This document shows positions 9,052 to 16,443 of a stretch of DNA of 64,000 nucleotides, piece after piece. The notes beneath the pieces were generated by a model. It did no database searches, had not been told where the DNA came from, and saw nothing but the letters and a program-made list of their open reading frames with translations. Every line of letters begins with the position of its first letter. Position 1 is the first letter of the stretch. The translations under genes and the position numbers were made by a program. The DNA comes from AV80 sp046262815 (GTDB lineage Bacteria; Verrucomicrobiota; Verrucomicrobiia; Chthoniobacterales; UBA10450), in assembly GCA_046262815.1 (NCBI GenBank), contig JBHELY010000013.1, positions 1-64,000 on the forward strand, written 5' to 3'.

Positions 9052-9088
9052 CCCGTCCTCCACGCGCCTCACAGAGGCGCGGCTACAG
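9009..9088. repeat. Composite palindrome, TGTAGCC family
   Basis: Outer arms CTGTAGCC and GGCTACAG enclose two separate hairpins, GTCGCC-TTGT-GGGCGAC (about 9017-9033) and GCGCCTC-ACA-GAGGCGC (about 9064-9080). The element supplies the TGA stop (9069-9071) of the flavoenzyme gene and the ATG (9051) of the acyltransferase gene. Relatives lie at 10648, 12845, 19481, 40154 and 58302. This architecture resembles REP/BIME elements. Confidence 0.85.
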
Positions 9089-10601
9089 GAGCTGAAGTCG
9101 CCGCGGAATTTGAGGCAGCGTGTTGCTGTGCGTCGCGTGCGAAAATCAGCCGGAGGTTCGTCAATTCCGCACGCCACCAATGAAACAGGCCTTTCCGGAT
9201 TAATTTCGCGACGCGCCGATCAGCCACGAAACCGTCATACAATTCACGCCAGCCGGCGTTACGTCTGCCGAAGCAGCCTTTCGCGAGCCGCCGTTTGGCG
9301 AGTACGACCAGGCGTCGATTATAAAATTTCATCATCGCCCCAACGATGCGTCCGGGCGTTCCTTCGAAAGGCAGATGGAGGAATTCGCGCTCCGGATCTT
9401 TGTAAACGGGGATGACGAGTCCGGCGAAATACATGCCGACGTCGAGCAACAGCGCGGCCGCCATCAGCTCGGCGTCGCCCATGTAAAAATATTTGTCCTT
9501 GTAGAGCGTCTCGAACCAAAGCCGGTACGTCACCGGGTATTGCTCATTATAATAAGAGAGCGACTCCGAAACGTCTTCGCCGGCCAGACTGCGCGCCAGC
9601 AAATCGGCCACGAAATAGCTCGTGTAGGAACAGAAATCGAGCCCGGGACTGTAGAGCGGGTCGATGAACCCCGCGGCGTCGCCAACACTGATCCAATCGT
9701 TCCCGCAAACTTTCGCGCTCCAATAAGGCATCGCCGAAAAGGCGTGGACGTCGCCTTCGATTACTTGCGCCCCGCCGAAAATTTCCGCGCCGACCGGGTG
9801 CGAAAGCAGATGCGCGCGCAACCGCTCGGCGAGACTCGCGCCTTCGGCCAGTTTGAAGATGCGCGAATCGTAAACAATGCCAGCGCTGACATCGCCGCCT
9901 TTGAGCGGGATAATCCAGCACCACCAGCCGTGGCCCATGAGATGATTGGTCGCCCAGTTGCGCGCCGTGCGACAGGCGTTCGCGTAGTCGCGAAATTTTT
10001 CCCGCCACTCGTAGCTGTCCCAATCTTTCACGCCGGTGAAGCGGGCCCAGACAGCGTTGATGGGATGTTCGAGGTTCGGTTCTAAATGGCCAAGCTTACG
10101 CGCGAGCATCGTCGCCCGGCCGCTCGCGTCCACTACCCAGCGTGCGCGGACGGTATTGTTGTCATACGAAACGCAGGCTGAATCGCCGTGCAGCTCGATG
10201 TTGGACACTTTCGCCGGCCTCTGCAAATCGCATCCAGCTTCGACCGCCAGATCGAGCATGTGTTGGTCGAGCGTGCTGCGGTCGACTTGGAACGTGGGCA
10301 GGCGCGCCTGGTATTTCGCGCCGAGCTCGACGCAATCGTCAAAGGCCTGGTCTGGCTGGTTCGCGAACCACATTCGCAGTCCCTGTTTGGCCAGGTGATG
10401 GTGCCCGAGATAATTCGTTAGGCCGAGGAGCCGTGTCATGTAACAACTACTCAGCTCCGTGGTGGATTCGCCGACTTTTCGGTCGAACTCCGCGCTCTTC
10501 TCGATGATCAGGATGCGCGCCGCGGGATGTTTCCGTTTCAAGACCAATGCCGTGGCTGCGCTGGAGAAGGCGCCGCCGATAATCACGACATCGTAGTCCA
10601 T
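9069..10601 (-). CDS. FAD-dependent oxidoreductase of the flavin halogenase fold
   Basis: A 510-residue flavoprotein. The N-terminal MDYDVVIIGGAFSSAATAL is a Rossmann FAD-binding start, although the usual third glycine is replaced. GHGWWCWIIPL matches the GWxWxIP motif of flavin-dependent halogenases, and SVGDAAGFIDPLYSPGLDF is the second FAD motif. Such proteins can be halogenases, reductases or oxygenases, and no substrate can be inferred. The ATG at 10601 is chosen because the sequence begins directly with the FAD motif; the longer open frame upstream overlaps a palindrome and the divergent amidohydrolase. The C-terminal residues (APVAAPL) and stop are encoded by a palindromic repeat. Confidence 0.82.
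   Translation of the reverse strand: MDYDVVIIGGAFSSAATALVLKRKHPAARILIIEKSAEFDRKVGESTTELSSCYMTRLLGLTNYLGHHHLAKQGLRMWFANQPDQAFDDCVELGAKYQARLPTFQVDRSTLDQHMLDLAVEAGCDLQRPAKVSNIELHGDSACVSYDNNTVRARWVVDASGRATMLARKLGHLEPNLEHPINAVWARFTGVKDWDSYEWREKFRDYANACRTARNWATNHLMGHGWWCWIIPLKGGDVSAGIVYDSRIFKLAEGASLAERLRAHLLSHPVGAEIFGGAQVIEGDVHAFSAMPYWSAKVCGNDWISVGDAAGFIDPLYSPGLDFCSYTSYFVADLLARSLAGEDVSESLSYYNEQYPVTYRLWFETLYKDKYFYMGDAELMAAALLLDVGMYFAGLVIPVYKDPEREFLHLPFEGTPGRIVGAMMKFYNRRLVVLAKRRLAKGCFGRRNAGWRELYDGFVADRRVAKLIRKGLFHWWRAELTNLRLIFARDAQQHAASNSAATSAPVAAPL
10415..10423 (+). repeat. TCGTTAGGC motif, copy 1
   Basis: Exact 9-mer inside the flavoenzyme gene. On the coding strand it reads GGC CTA ACG A, encoding Gly-Leu-Thr with a CTA leucine codon. 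It is one of 15 exact copies in the window. Confidence 0.8.
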
Positions 10602-10647
10602 CGCAGCGAAGATGATGGACGCAGCGCCTCGGAAACGCAACGCCACG

Positions 10648-10719
10648 CTGTAGCCGCGGCGCTCTCTCGCCGCGCAATATCGAACCGCGAAACGCCTCGA
10701 CAGAGCGAGGCGGCTACAG
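10648..10719. repeat. Composite palindrome, TGTAGCC family
   Basis: Outer arms CTGTAGCC and GGCTACAG with two inner hairpins, one around GGCG-CTCTCT-CGCC and one GCCTCG-ACAGAG-CGAGGC. It fills most of the 132 bases between the divergent flavoenzyme and amidohydrolase genes, so it overlaps or abuts both promoters. Confidence 0.8.
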
Positions 10720-10733
10720 CGACAAATACGGCG

Positions 10734-11711
10734 ATGGAAACCGCCAAGCCGCGCCTGATCGACATGCATGTTCACATGGTCGGCAACGGCGGCGGCGGGT
10801 CCGGCGGCTGGCTGCGTTTGAACGGTTGGCATCGCTGGCTTGCCGGTTTCATGCTTCGTCAGCTCGGCGTTCCCGCAAGCGCGCTCGACGGAAACCTGGA
10901 AGCGATTTATTCCGAACATCTCGCCGAACTGGTCCGCGATTCTTCGATGGACGCGGTCGTTCTTCTCGCGCACGAGCGCGTCCACGATCCGGACGGCACG
11001 CCGCGCGACGATCTCGGTTCGATGTTCGTCCCGAACGAGGTGGTCCTCGGTCTCGCCGAAAAGTTTCCCGAGTTTCTCGCGGGCGTTTCGATTCATCCGG
11101 CGCGCCGCGACGCACTCGACGAACTGGAGCGTTGTTTGGAACGTGGCGCTGTCCTGATGAAATGCCTGCCGAACTGCCAGAACATCGATCCCTCCGATCA
11201 ACGTTATCGTCCATTTTGGGAACGAATGGCGGAAGCTGGTCTGGCGCTTCTTGCGCACACCGGCGGCGAGCACACGGTGCCGATCGTCAACCCGGCTTAC
11301 GCCGATCCGAAACTGCTGCGCCTGCCGCTCGAATGCGGGGTGGCGGTGATCGCCGCCCATTGCGGAACGAAAAGCGGCGCGTTCGACCGCGATTACTTTG
11401 ACGACTGGGTGGCGATGCTACGCGACTTTCCCAATCTCTATGGCGACATCAGCGCGCTGGTTTCATTGAACCGTTGCGGTCATCTACTCGATTGTCTCCG
11501 AGACGAGATTGCGTCCCGCATCCTGCACGGAAGCGATTTCCCCGTGCCTGTGCTCGGCCATCGGATGTGGCTTCAGGGTTGGATCGATCGCGCGACATTT
11601 CGACGTTGCCAGAGCGTCCGCAATCCGCTTGAACGCGACTGGCAGTTCAAACGCGCGCTCGGATTTCCAGAGGAAACCGCGACGCGCCCTGCCAAACTTT
11701 TGCGGCTATGA
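10734..11711 (+). CDS. Metal-dependent amidohydrolase (TIM-barrel family)
   Basis: A 325-residue amidohydrolase-2-type protein. DMHVHM (H12, H14) is the N-terminal metal-binding HxH. Further His residues in LAHTGGEH, IAAHCGTKSG and HGSDFP, with the Asp of the latter, complete a typical metal site. The substrate is unknown. The ATG at 10734 is chosen because upstream in-frame sequence lies in a palindrome and the opposing gene. The TGA overlaps the nagA ATG by four bases (ATGA), so the two are very likely translated together, perhaps on related substrates. Confidence 0.82.
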   Translation: METAKPRLIDMHVHMVGNGGGGSGGWLRLNGWHRWLAGFMLRQLGVPASALDGNLEAIYSEHLAELVRDSSMDAVVLLAHERVHDPDGTPRDDLGSMFVPNEVVLGLAEKFPEFLAGVSIHPARRDALDELERCLERGAVLMKCLPNCQNIDPSDQRYRPFWERMAEAGLALLAHTGGEHTVPIVNPAYADPKLLRLPLECGVAVIAAHCGTKSGAFDRDYFDDWVAMLRDFPNLYGDISALVSLNRCGHLLDCLRDEIASRILHGSDFPVPVLGHRMWLQGWIDRATFRRCQSVRNPLERDWQFKRALGFPEETATRPAKLLRL

Positions 11712-12850
11712 TTTTCTCGAACGCGCGTCTCATTTTGCCCAACGAAATCCGCGACGGGCTCGAACTGGTCGTTGAAGGCCGAACCATTGTCGAGATTCGC
11801 GAGCGGACATCAGCTGCTGATGCGATCGACCTTCAGGGCAACTATCTCGCGCCGGGTTTTGTCGATCTCCATATTCACGGCGCGCTTGGCCGCGACACGA
11901 TGGAAGGAACAGCGGAAGCATTCGGGAAGATCTGTAACTATCACGCAAGCGGCGGTACGACTTCGTTGTTGTTAACCACCGTCACCGCGTTGATCGCGGA
12001 GATCCTCGAGGTGTTGCGCGCGGTGCGCGTGGCGCGCAACGACCTGAAGCAAATCGCAGGTGTCCATGTCGAAGGGCCGTTTATTTCGAAAAATCGGGCC
12101 GGCGCGCAGCGCGCCGAATTCATTCGCGACCCGGAACCGCATCTGGTTGATCAGCTCCTCGCGTTTGCGGACATCATCAAGATGGTGACACTCGCTCCCG
12201 AGCTCCCGGGAGCGCTCGCGCTGATCGATCGACTTCGAATGCACAAGATCATCGCGAGCGGGGGCCACAGCGATGCATCCGATCTCGAAGCGCGCGCCGG
12301 TTTCGAATACGGAATGGGGCACGTCACCCACACGTTCAATGCAATGTCGTCGGCGCGGCGGCGGGGGATTTATCGTGAAGCAGGCTTGCTCGAATTCGCG
12401 CTGAGTCAGCCGGAGATCATCTGCGAGCTGATCGCTGACGGCCACCACGTTTCGCCGACGCTGATGAAGATGCTGTATCGCGCAAAAGGTCGGCAGGGAA
12501 TATGTCTGGTGACGGATGCCACCGCGGGCGCCGGGTTAGCCATCGGAAAAGAATTTTCGCTCGGTGGCCGAAGCTGCGTCGTGGACGACGGCGTCTGTCT
12601 GCTGGCCGATCGCTCGGGCCTGGCGGGCAGCTCATCACGGATGATCGATCTGGTGCGCGTGATGGTGAATCAGATCGGCGTGCCGCTTCACGAAGCAGTG
12701 GCGATGGCGAGCACGAATCCCGCGCGAGCGCTTGGCCTAACGAGTAAAGGAAAACTCGAAGCCGGCGCGGATGCTGATTTCGTGGTGCTCTCGCGCGAGT
12801 TCGAAGTTTGGCAGACCTTCGCGGCGGGCGAGAGAATTTTTCCTTTGTAG
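11708..12850 (+). CDS. nagA: N-acetylglucosamine-6-phosphate deacetylase
   Basis: Removes acetate from GlcNAc-6-phosphate to give glucosamine-6-phosphate in amino-sugar catabolism and cell-wall recycling. Of 380 residues, LHIHGALG (H55, H57), HVEGPFISKNRAGAQ, GGHSDA, HVTHTFNAMS and LVTDATAGAG are the expected NagA motifs, including metal ligands and the catalytic Asp. The start overlaps the amidohydrolase stop. The TAG stop (12848-12850) lies in the arm of a palindromic repeat. The MurQ fusion at 35289 would supply its substrate. Confidence 0.93.
   Translation: MIFSNARLILPNEIRDGLELVVEGRTIVEIRERTSAADAIDLQGNYLAPGFVDLHIHGALGRDTMEGTAEAFGKICNYHASGGTTSLLLTTVTALIAEILEVLRAVRVARNDLKQIAGVHVEGPFISKNRAGAQRAEFIRDPEPHLVDQLLAFADIIKMVTLAPELPGALALIDRLRMHKIIASGGHSDASDLEARAGFEYGMGHVTHTFNAMSSARRRGIYREAGLLEFALSQPEIICELIADGHHVSPTLMKMLYRAKGRQGICLVTDATAGAGLAIGKEFSLGGRSCVVDDGVCLLADRSGLAGSSSRMIDLVRVMVNQIGVPLHEAVAMASTNPARALGLTSKGKLEAGADADFVVLSREFEVWQTFAAGERIFPL
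12735..12743 (-). repeat. TCGTTAGGC motif, copy 2
   Basis: Exact 9-mer (complement GCCTAACGA on +) within nagA, encoding Gly-Leu-Thr through GGC CTA ACG. Confidence 0.8.
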
Positions 12851-12924
12851 CCGTCGCCCTGTGGGCGACGCGGGTCAGCGCATCGACGACGCAGGCCGCG
12901 CTTCCCACAGGGAAGCGGCTACAG
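12845..12924. repeat. Composite palindrome, TGTAGCC family, shared gene terminus
   Basis: Outer arms TTGTAGCC and GGCTACAG enclose GTCGCC-CTGT-GGGCGAC and GCTTCCC-ACA-GGGAAGC hairpins. The left-arm TAG is the nagA stop, and the right-arm CTA is the TAG stop of the convergent glycosyltransferase gene. It could serve as a bidirectional terminator. Confidence 0.88.
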
Positions 12925-14019
12925 AGAAAGCAAAAACTTCGCGATATCCAACGACGCCGTCGGTCTTCCAAGCTGGCTGATGTTCGCGGACCACTCGCGC
13001 CATTGGGCGGCGTCGTTCGCGAACGCATTTAGGACGGCGGCGATGACGGCATCGTGGGTCAGGGCCAGGGTGCCGGACTTGGTTTCCATGATGTAACGCG
13101 CGTTGCCCTCTTCCTGTCCGGGGATCACGTGGTTCACGATGACCGGGCAGCCGGCGCACATCGCTTCCTGCACCGTCGCGCCGCCCGCTTTGCTGATGAC
13201 GAGATGATTGGCGCGCAGAAGCCGCGGCAGCTCGTCACTCCAGGCTACGGTTTCAAATTCCTGCGTGACGGTCCGTCGAATTTTTTCCACGGACACTTTC
13301 AGGCCGGCGTTGCGGCCGACCGTGACCGTCAATTGAATGTCCGGCAGATGGGCGAGGCGACGAACGAGTTCCGGCGCCGACGCATTCGCCGCATTTATAA
13401 TATAGAGCACGCGCCGGCCGGTTTCGTCGGACGGCTCGGGCCGCGGTTCACCCAGCCGCGCGAAAACCGGGCTGACCGGGAACCCGAGCGTCTTCACTTT
13501 TTGCGCGGGCACTCCGGCCTGAAGCAGGACGTCGGCGCTGACTTCGTTCGGCAAAAGAAAATAATCGGCGCTGCATTGGTACCACATCGCGTTGACGCTG
13601 ATCGAATCTGTGACCACCACCACGCGCTTGTATTGCGGCGCGCCGCCGCGGCCGAACATCTCGTCGAGGATGTGCGGATACGCCGGGTAAACCGACACGA
13701 TGACGTCCGGCTGGAGCCGCGCCAGCAATCGCTGCAGGTAATTTTTCAGCGGGAAAAAAATCCGGAAATCGCCGACGAAATCCGTCTGGCGATCGAGCCA
13801 GCGATAGATGACGCCCCAGACGCGCGGGGTGCGATTGATCATTCCCATGTAGAGGGTGCGGACCCAATCGTTCACAATCCCGTAGGTGTCGGCGAAGAGA
13901 TCATGAAGCTCGACGTGAACGTCGTGCGGCGCGATTTTCCGCAGGCCATCGCGGATGCCGCGGGCCGCGCTGTTATGTCCTTCGCCGTAGCCGGCCGTGA
14001 GGATGAGAATATTTTTCAA
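12919..14019 (-). CDS. MGDG synthase/UgtP-like glycolipid glycosyltransferase
   Basis: A 366-residue GT28/GT-B protein. GYGEGHNSAARGI is the N-terminal MGDG-synthase motif, and VISKAGGATVQEAMCAGCPVIV is the C-terminal nucleotide-sugar binding region. These enzymes transfer galactose or glucose to diacylglycerol at the inner face of the membrane. The donor and product here are not determined. The gene converges on nagA, and its TAG stop lies in the palindrome between them. A TCGTTAGGC motif sits four bases upstream of the ATG. Confidence 0.85.
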   Translation of the reverse strand: MKNILILTAGYGEGHNSAARGIRDGLRKIAPHDVHVELHDLFADTYGIVNDWVRTLYMGMINRTPRVWGVIYRWLDRQTDFVGDFRIFFPLKNYLQRLLARLQPDVIVSVYPAYPHILDEMFGRGGAPQYKRVVVVTDSISVNAMWYQCSADYFLLPNEVSADVLLQAGVPAQKVKTLGFPVSPVFARLGEPRPEPSDETGRRVLYIINAANASAPELVRRLAHLPDIQLTVTVGRNAGLKVSVEKIRRTVTQEFETVAWSDELPRLLRANHLVISKAGGATVQEAMCAGCPVIVNHVIPGQEEGNARYIMETKSGTLALTHDAVIAAVLNAFANDAAQWREWSANISQLGRPTASLDIAKFLLSL

Positions 14020-14022
14020 GAC

Positions 14023-14031
14023 TCGTTAGGC
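14023..14031 (+). repeat. TCGTTAGGC motif, copy 3
   Basis: Exact 9-mer in the intergenic region, just upstream of the glycosyltransferase ATG. Confidence 0.8.
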
Positions 14032-14048
14032 GTTGGCGGAACTCTAAC

Positions 14049-14110
14049 ATTGTAGGGCAAGCGCTCCGCTTGCCGGCAGAGCGTGGCAACCGGAGCGGTC
14101 GCCCTACAAT
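14049..14110. repeat. Composite palindrome, TGTAGGGC variant
   Basis: Outer arms ATTGTAGGGC and GCCCTACAAT (with one interruption) enclose a GCAAGCGCTCCGCTTGC hairpin. It lies in the divergent region between the glycosyltransferase and BrkB genes, so it may affect their promoters. The outer arms resemble those at 18709 and the central palindrome at 38189. Confidence 0.8.
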
Positions 14111-14183
14111 TTCTCCGCCTCCGCACGGCGACGGAGGGAGAGTTTAATGGATATTTGCCTCCGGCAAAGTAAACTTCGCCGCA

Positions 14184-15065
14184 ATGAAGTGGCTCAGGTT
14201 CAGCGGGAAAATATTTCGCCGCCTGATTTACGAGACAGCCATGGACACGACCATGGGTCTGGCCGCCCAAATGGCGTATCAATTTCTCTTCACTCTCGCG
14301 CCGGGCCTTCTCTTTCTCTGGCATTTGCTCAGTCTCTTCGGCACTGATCCGGCGACGCTGCACCAGATGATTAACGGGTTGAAGAATTTTCTCCCGGCCG
14401 ATCCGAAGGTCCAGGAAATCATCGACTCGCTCGTGGCCAACATCGTCGTCACCGGCTCCAGCGGCACCCTCGCGAACGTCGGCATCTTTTTCGGCATCTG
14501 GCTCGGCACGATGTTCATTTCAACGACCTCGCACGCCCTCAGCCGGACACACGGCGTCGTGGAAGATCGGAACTGGTGGTCGAAATACATCATCGCGTTC
14601 TTCCTCGTCTTCTGGTTCGGGATCGCGACGCTGTTTTGTTTCAGCGCCATGGTTTTCGGCGAAACCCTGGCCGGCCAGGCCGAAGTGAATTTCCAGCTCT
14701 CGATTCCGCTCCAGGGCTGGGTCGCGTCACTTAGTCTGCCCCTGACCTGGCTGGCGCTCGTCGGTCTCGCCCTGGCGCTTTACCTCCTCACGCCGGAAAA
14801 CTATTTTAAATTTCGGCAGGCCCTGCCCGGCGCGATTTTTTTCGCATTCGGCTGGATGCTGGTCACGAAACTTTTCCAATTCTACGTCGCGAAATACGAC
14901 CGGTATAACCCGACCTACATGGCGCTGGCTTCCATCGTCGTCTTGATGACCTGGATGTATCTGACCTGTCTTCTCCTGTTGCTCGGCGGAAAACTGAACG
15001 CGATTTTGCGGCGCGAACGCGAGCGCACGGCGGTCGCGCACGAGGCGGTGCCACAGCCCGCTTGA
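14184..15065 (+). CDS. YihY/BrkB family membrane protein
   Basis: A 293-residue inner-membrane protein with about six hydrophobic segments. It starts MKWLRFSGKIFRRLIYETAMD and has the family-typical AAQMAYQFLFTLAPGLLFL near residues 27-45. The function of the family is unsettled; a link to RNase BN is historical and incorrect for this family. The C-terminus is charged (RRERERTAV). The TGA overlaps a possible TTG start of the next gene, so a transcriptional link with the amidase is likely. Confidence 0.85.
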   Translation: MKWLRFSGKIFRRLIYETAMDTTMGLAAQMAYQFLFTLAPGLLFLWHLLSLFGTDPATLHQMINGLKNFLPADPKVQEIIDSLVANIVVTGSSGTLANVGIFFGIWLGTMFISTTSHALSRTHGVVEDRNWWSKYIIAFFLVFWFGIATLFCFSAMVFGETLAGQAEVNFQLSIPLQGWVASLSLPLTWLALVGLALALYLLTPENYFKFRQALPGAIFFAFGWMLVTKLFQFYVAKYDRYNPTYMALASIVVLMTWMYLTCLLLLLGGKLNAILRRERERTAVAHEAVPQPA

Positions 15066-15097
15066 TCACGCCCCCGCCTCTGTTACGGTCGCGTCCC

Positions 15098-16276
15098 GTG
15101 ATCCGGCTTCGCACTTTTTTCGGGACAATTATTGCGTTAGCCGCGCTTCTTGGCGTTTTCGTCCGTGCGCAAACGAGCGACGAAAAGAAAAAGAAAGCGC
15201 GCGAAGAAATGCGCGCGGTCGCTTCGCCGACACCGTCTGAAACGCCGAAGCCGAGCGCGACTCCGAAGCCGGCGAAACGCAAATCGAAATCGAAAAAAAA
15301 AGCGACACCGACCCCAACGCCTAAGCCGAAATCGAAACCGAAAAAAACTCGAGCCGGCGATGAAGACGAGGAAAAATCGCCGACACCAAAACCGAAAGCG
15401 ACAAAGTCGCCCGGCAAAAAGAGCGTCGAAGAAGTTGAAGACGTAACCCCGAAAGCGAAAGCGACTGCGACGCCGAAGAAAAAGAAAAATCCGGAGGCTG
15501 AAGAATCGCCGACGCCGAAAGCGAAGGGCATTGAGAAAGCGGAACCGGTCAAGACCCCGAGCCCGTCGCCAACTACCAAGCCGGAGCGAACGCCGGTCGA
15601 AGCCTCGCCCGTTCCGCGACCGGCGCCGCGGCCTTCACCGCGTCCGCCTCAGCCGCAAACTTCGCTCCCGTCCGACATCACCATCGAAAAATCCGGGCTC
15701 GAACAGGAGCAGGGCTACGAACCGCCTCCACCGCCTCCGCCGATAAAGCGGAGCTGGTGGCCATTCTCGCGCCCGCCGGCGAATTATCGTTATCTCACCG
15801 CCGCGAACATCGACGCGATCCGCCGCGCCCCGGTCCAACGCGCGCGCTGGAAATTTATTATCGTCCACAACAGCGGAACGCGGCAGGGAAGCGCGCGTGT
15901 GTTCGACTATTATCATCGGCACGTTCGCCGAATGAAGAACGGGCTCGCTTATCATTTCGTGATCGGGAACGGCACTTCGACGCGCAACGGCCAGATCGAG
16001 ATTGGTGACCGCTGGATAAAACAAATGCGCGGCGGCCACGTTCACAGCGATTACATGAACAACATCGGCCTCGGGATTTGTCTCGTCGGCGATTTCAATC
16101 GCGACCAGCCGACCCGCGCGCAACTGGAAGCGTGTGAAGAGCTGATCAAATATCTCCAGGAACGTTGCGGCGGGAAAATGCAGGTGCGTCCGCATCGCGA
16201 AGTGAATCCCCCTCGCTGGGCGACCGATTGTCCGGGCGACGTTTTTCCGTACGGCTGGTTCTCGCGGTTCCGATAA
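15098..16276 (+). CDS. N-acetylmuramoyl-L-alanine amidase-type PGRP protein with long basic linker
   Basis: Exported protein predicted to cleave the amide bond between MurNAc and the stem peptide. The GTG at 15098 gives a clear signal peptide (MIRLRTFFGTIIALAALLGVFVRA); a TTG at 15062, overlapping the previous stop, is the alternative. About 180 residues of Lys/Pro/Ala/Thr/Glu-rich low-complexity sequence follow, which may bind or span the wall. The C-terminal amidase_2/PGRP domain has IIVHNSGT (zinc His), YHFVIGNG, RPHREVNP (second His) and a TDCPGD zinc Cys. Catalytic activity is plausible. Confidence 0.82.
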   Translation: MIRLRTFFGTIIALAALLGVFVRAQTSDEKKKKAREEMRAVASPTPSETPKPSATPKPAKRKSKSKKKATPTPTPKPKSKPKKTRAGDEDEEKSPTPKPKATKSPGKKSVEEVEDVTPKAKATATPKKKKNPEAEESPTPKAKGIEKAEPVKTPSPSPTTKPERTPVEASPVPRPAPRPSPRPPQPQTSLPSDITIEKSGLEQEQGYEPPPPPPPIKRSWWPFSRPPANYRYLTAANIDAIRRAPVQRARWKFIIVHNSGTRQGSARVFDYYHRHVRRMKNGLAYHFVIGNGTSTRNGQIEIGDRWIKQMRGGHVHSDYMNNIGLGICLVGDFNRDQPTRAQLEACEELIKYLQERCGGKMQVRPHREVNPPRWATDCPGDVFPYGWFSRFR

Positions 16277-16287
16277 TCCTCCTCTTA

Positions 16288-16370
16288 ATTCGTAATCGTG
16301 CTCGTGCTCCTGCTCGTGCTCGACCCGATTGCGATTACGAGCACGAGCACGAGCACGATTACGATTACGA
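16288..16370. repeat. Palindromic repeat, GTAATCGTGCTCGTGCTC family
   Basis: A near-perfect inverted repeat with arms of about 35 bases built from GTAATCG and GTGCTC units, 12 bases after the amidase stop and 74 bases before glgX. It shares its unit sequence with 3664-3746. A transcript would fold into a long hairpin. Confidence 0.85.
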
Positions 16371-16443
16371 GGGGACCAATGCCGGAACATTTCGCCATCC
16401 GTTGCCAAGGCCGCGCGCGTAGCGGATAGAACACGCTCGTTTT

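Noticed and set aside
9069..11360. A 763-codon open frame read as one protein
   Set aside because: Only the part from 10601 to 9069 has flavoenzyme motifs; the upstream part is antisense to the well-supported amidohydrolase gene and crosses a palindrome.
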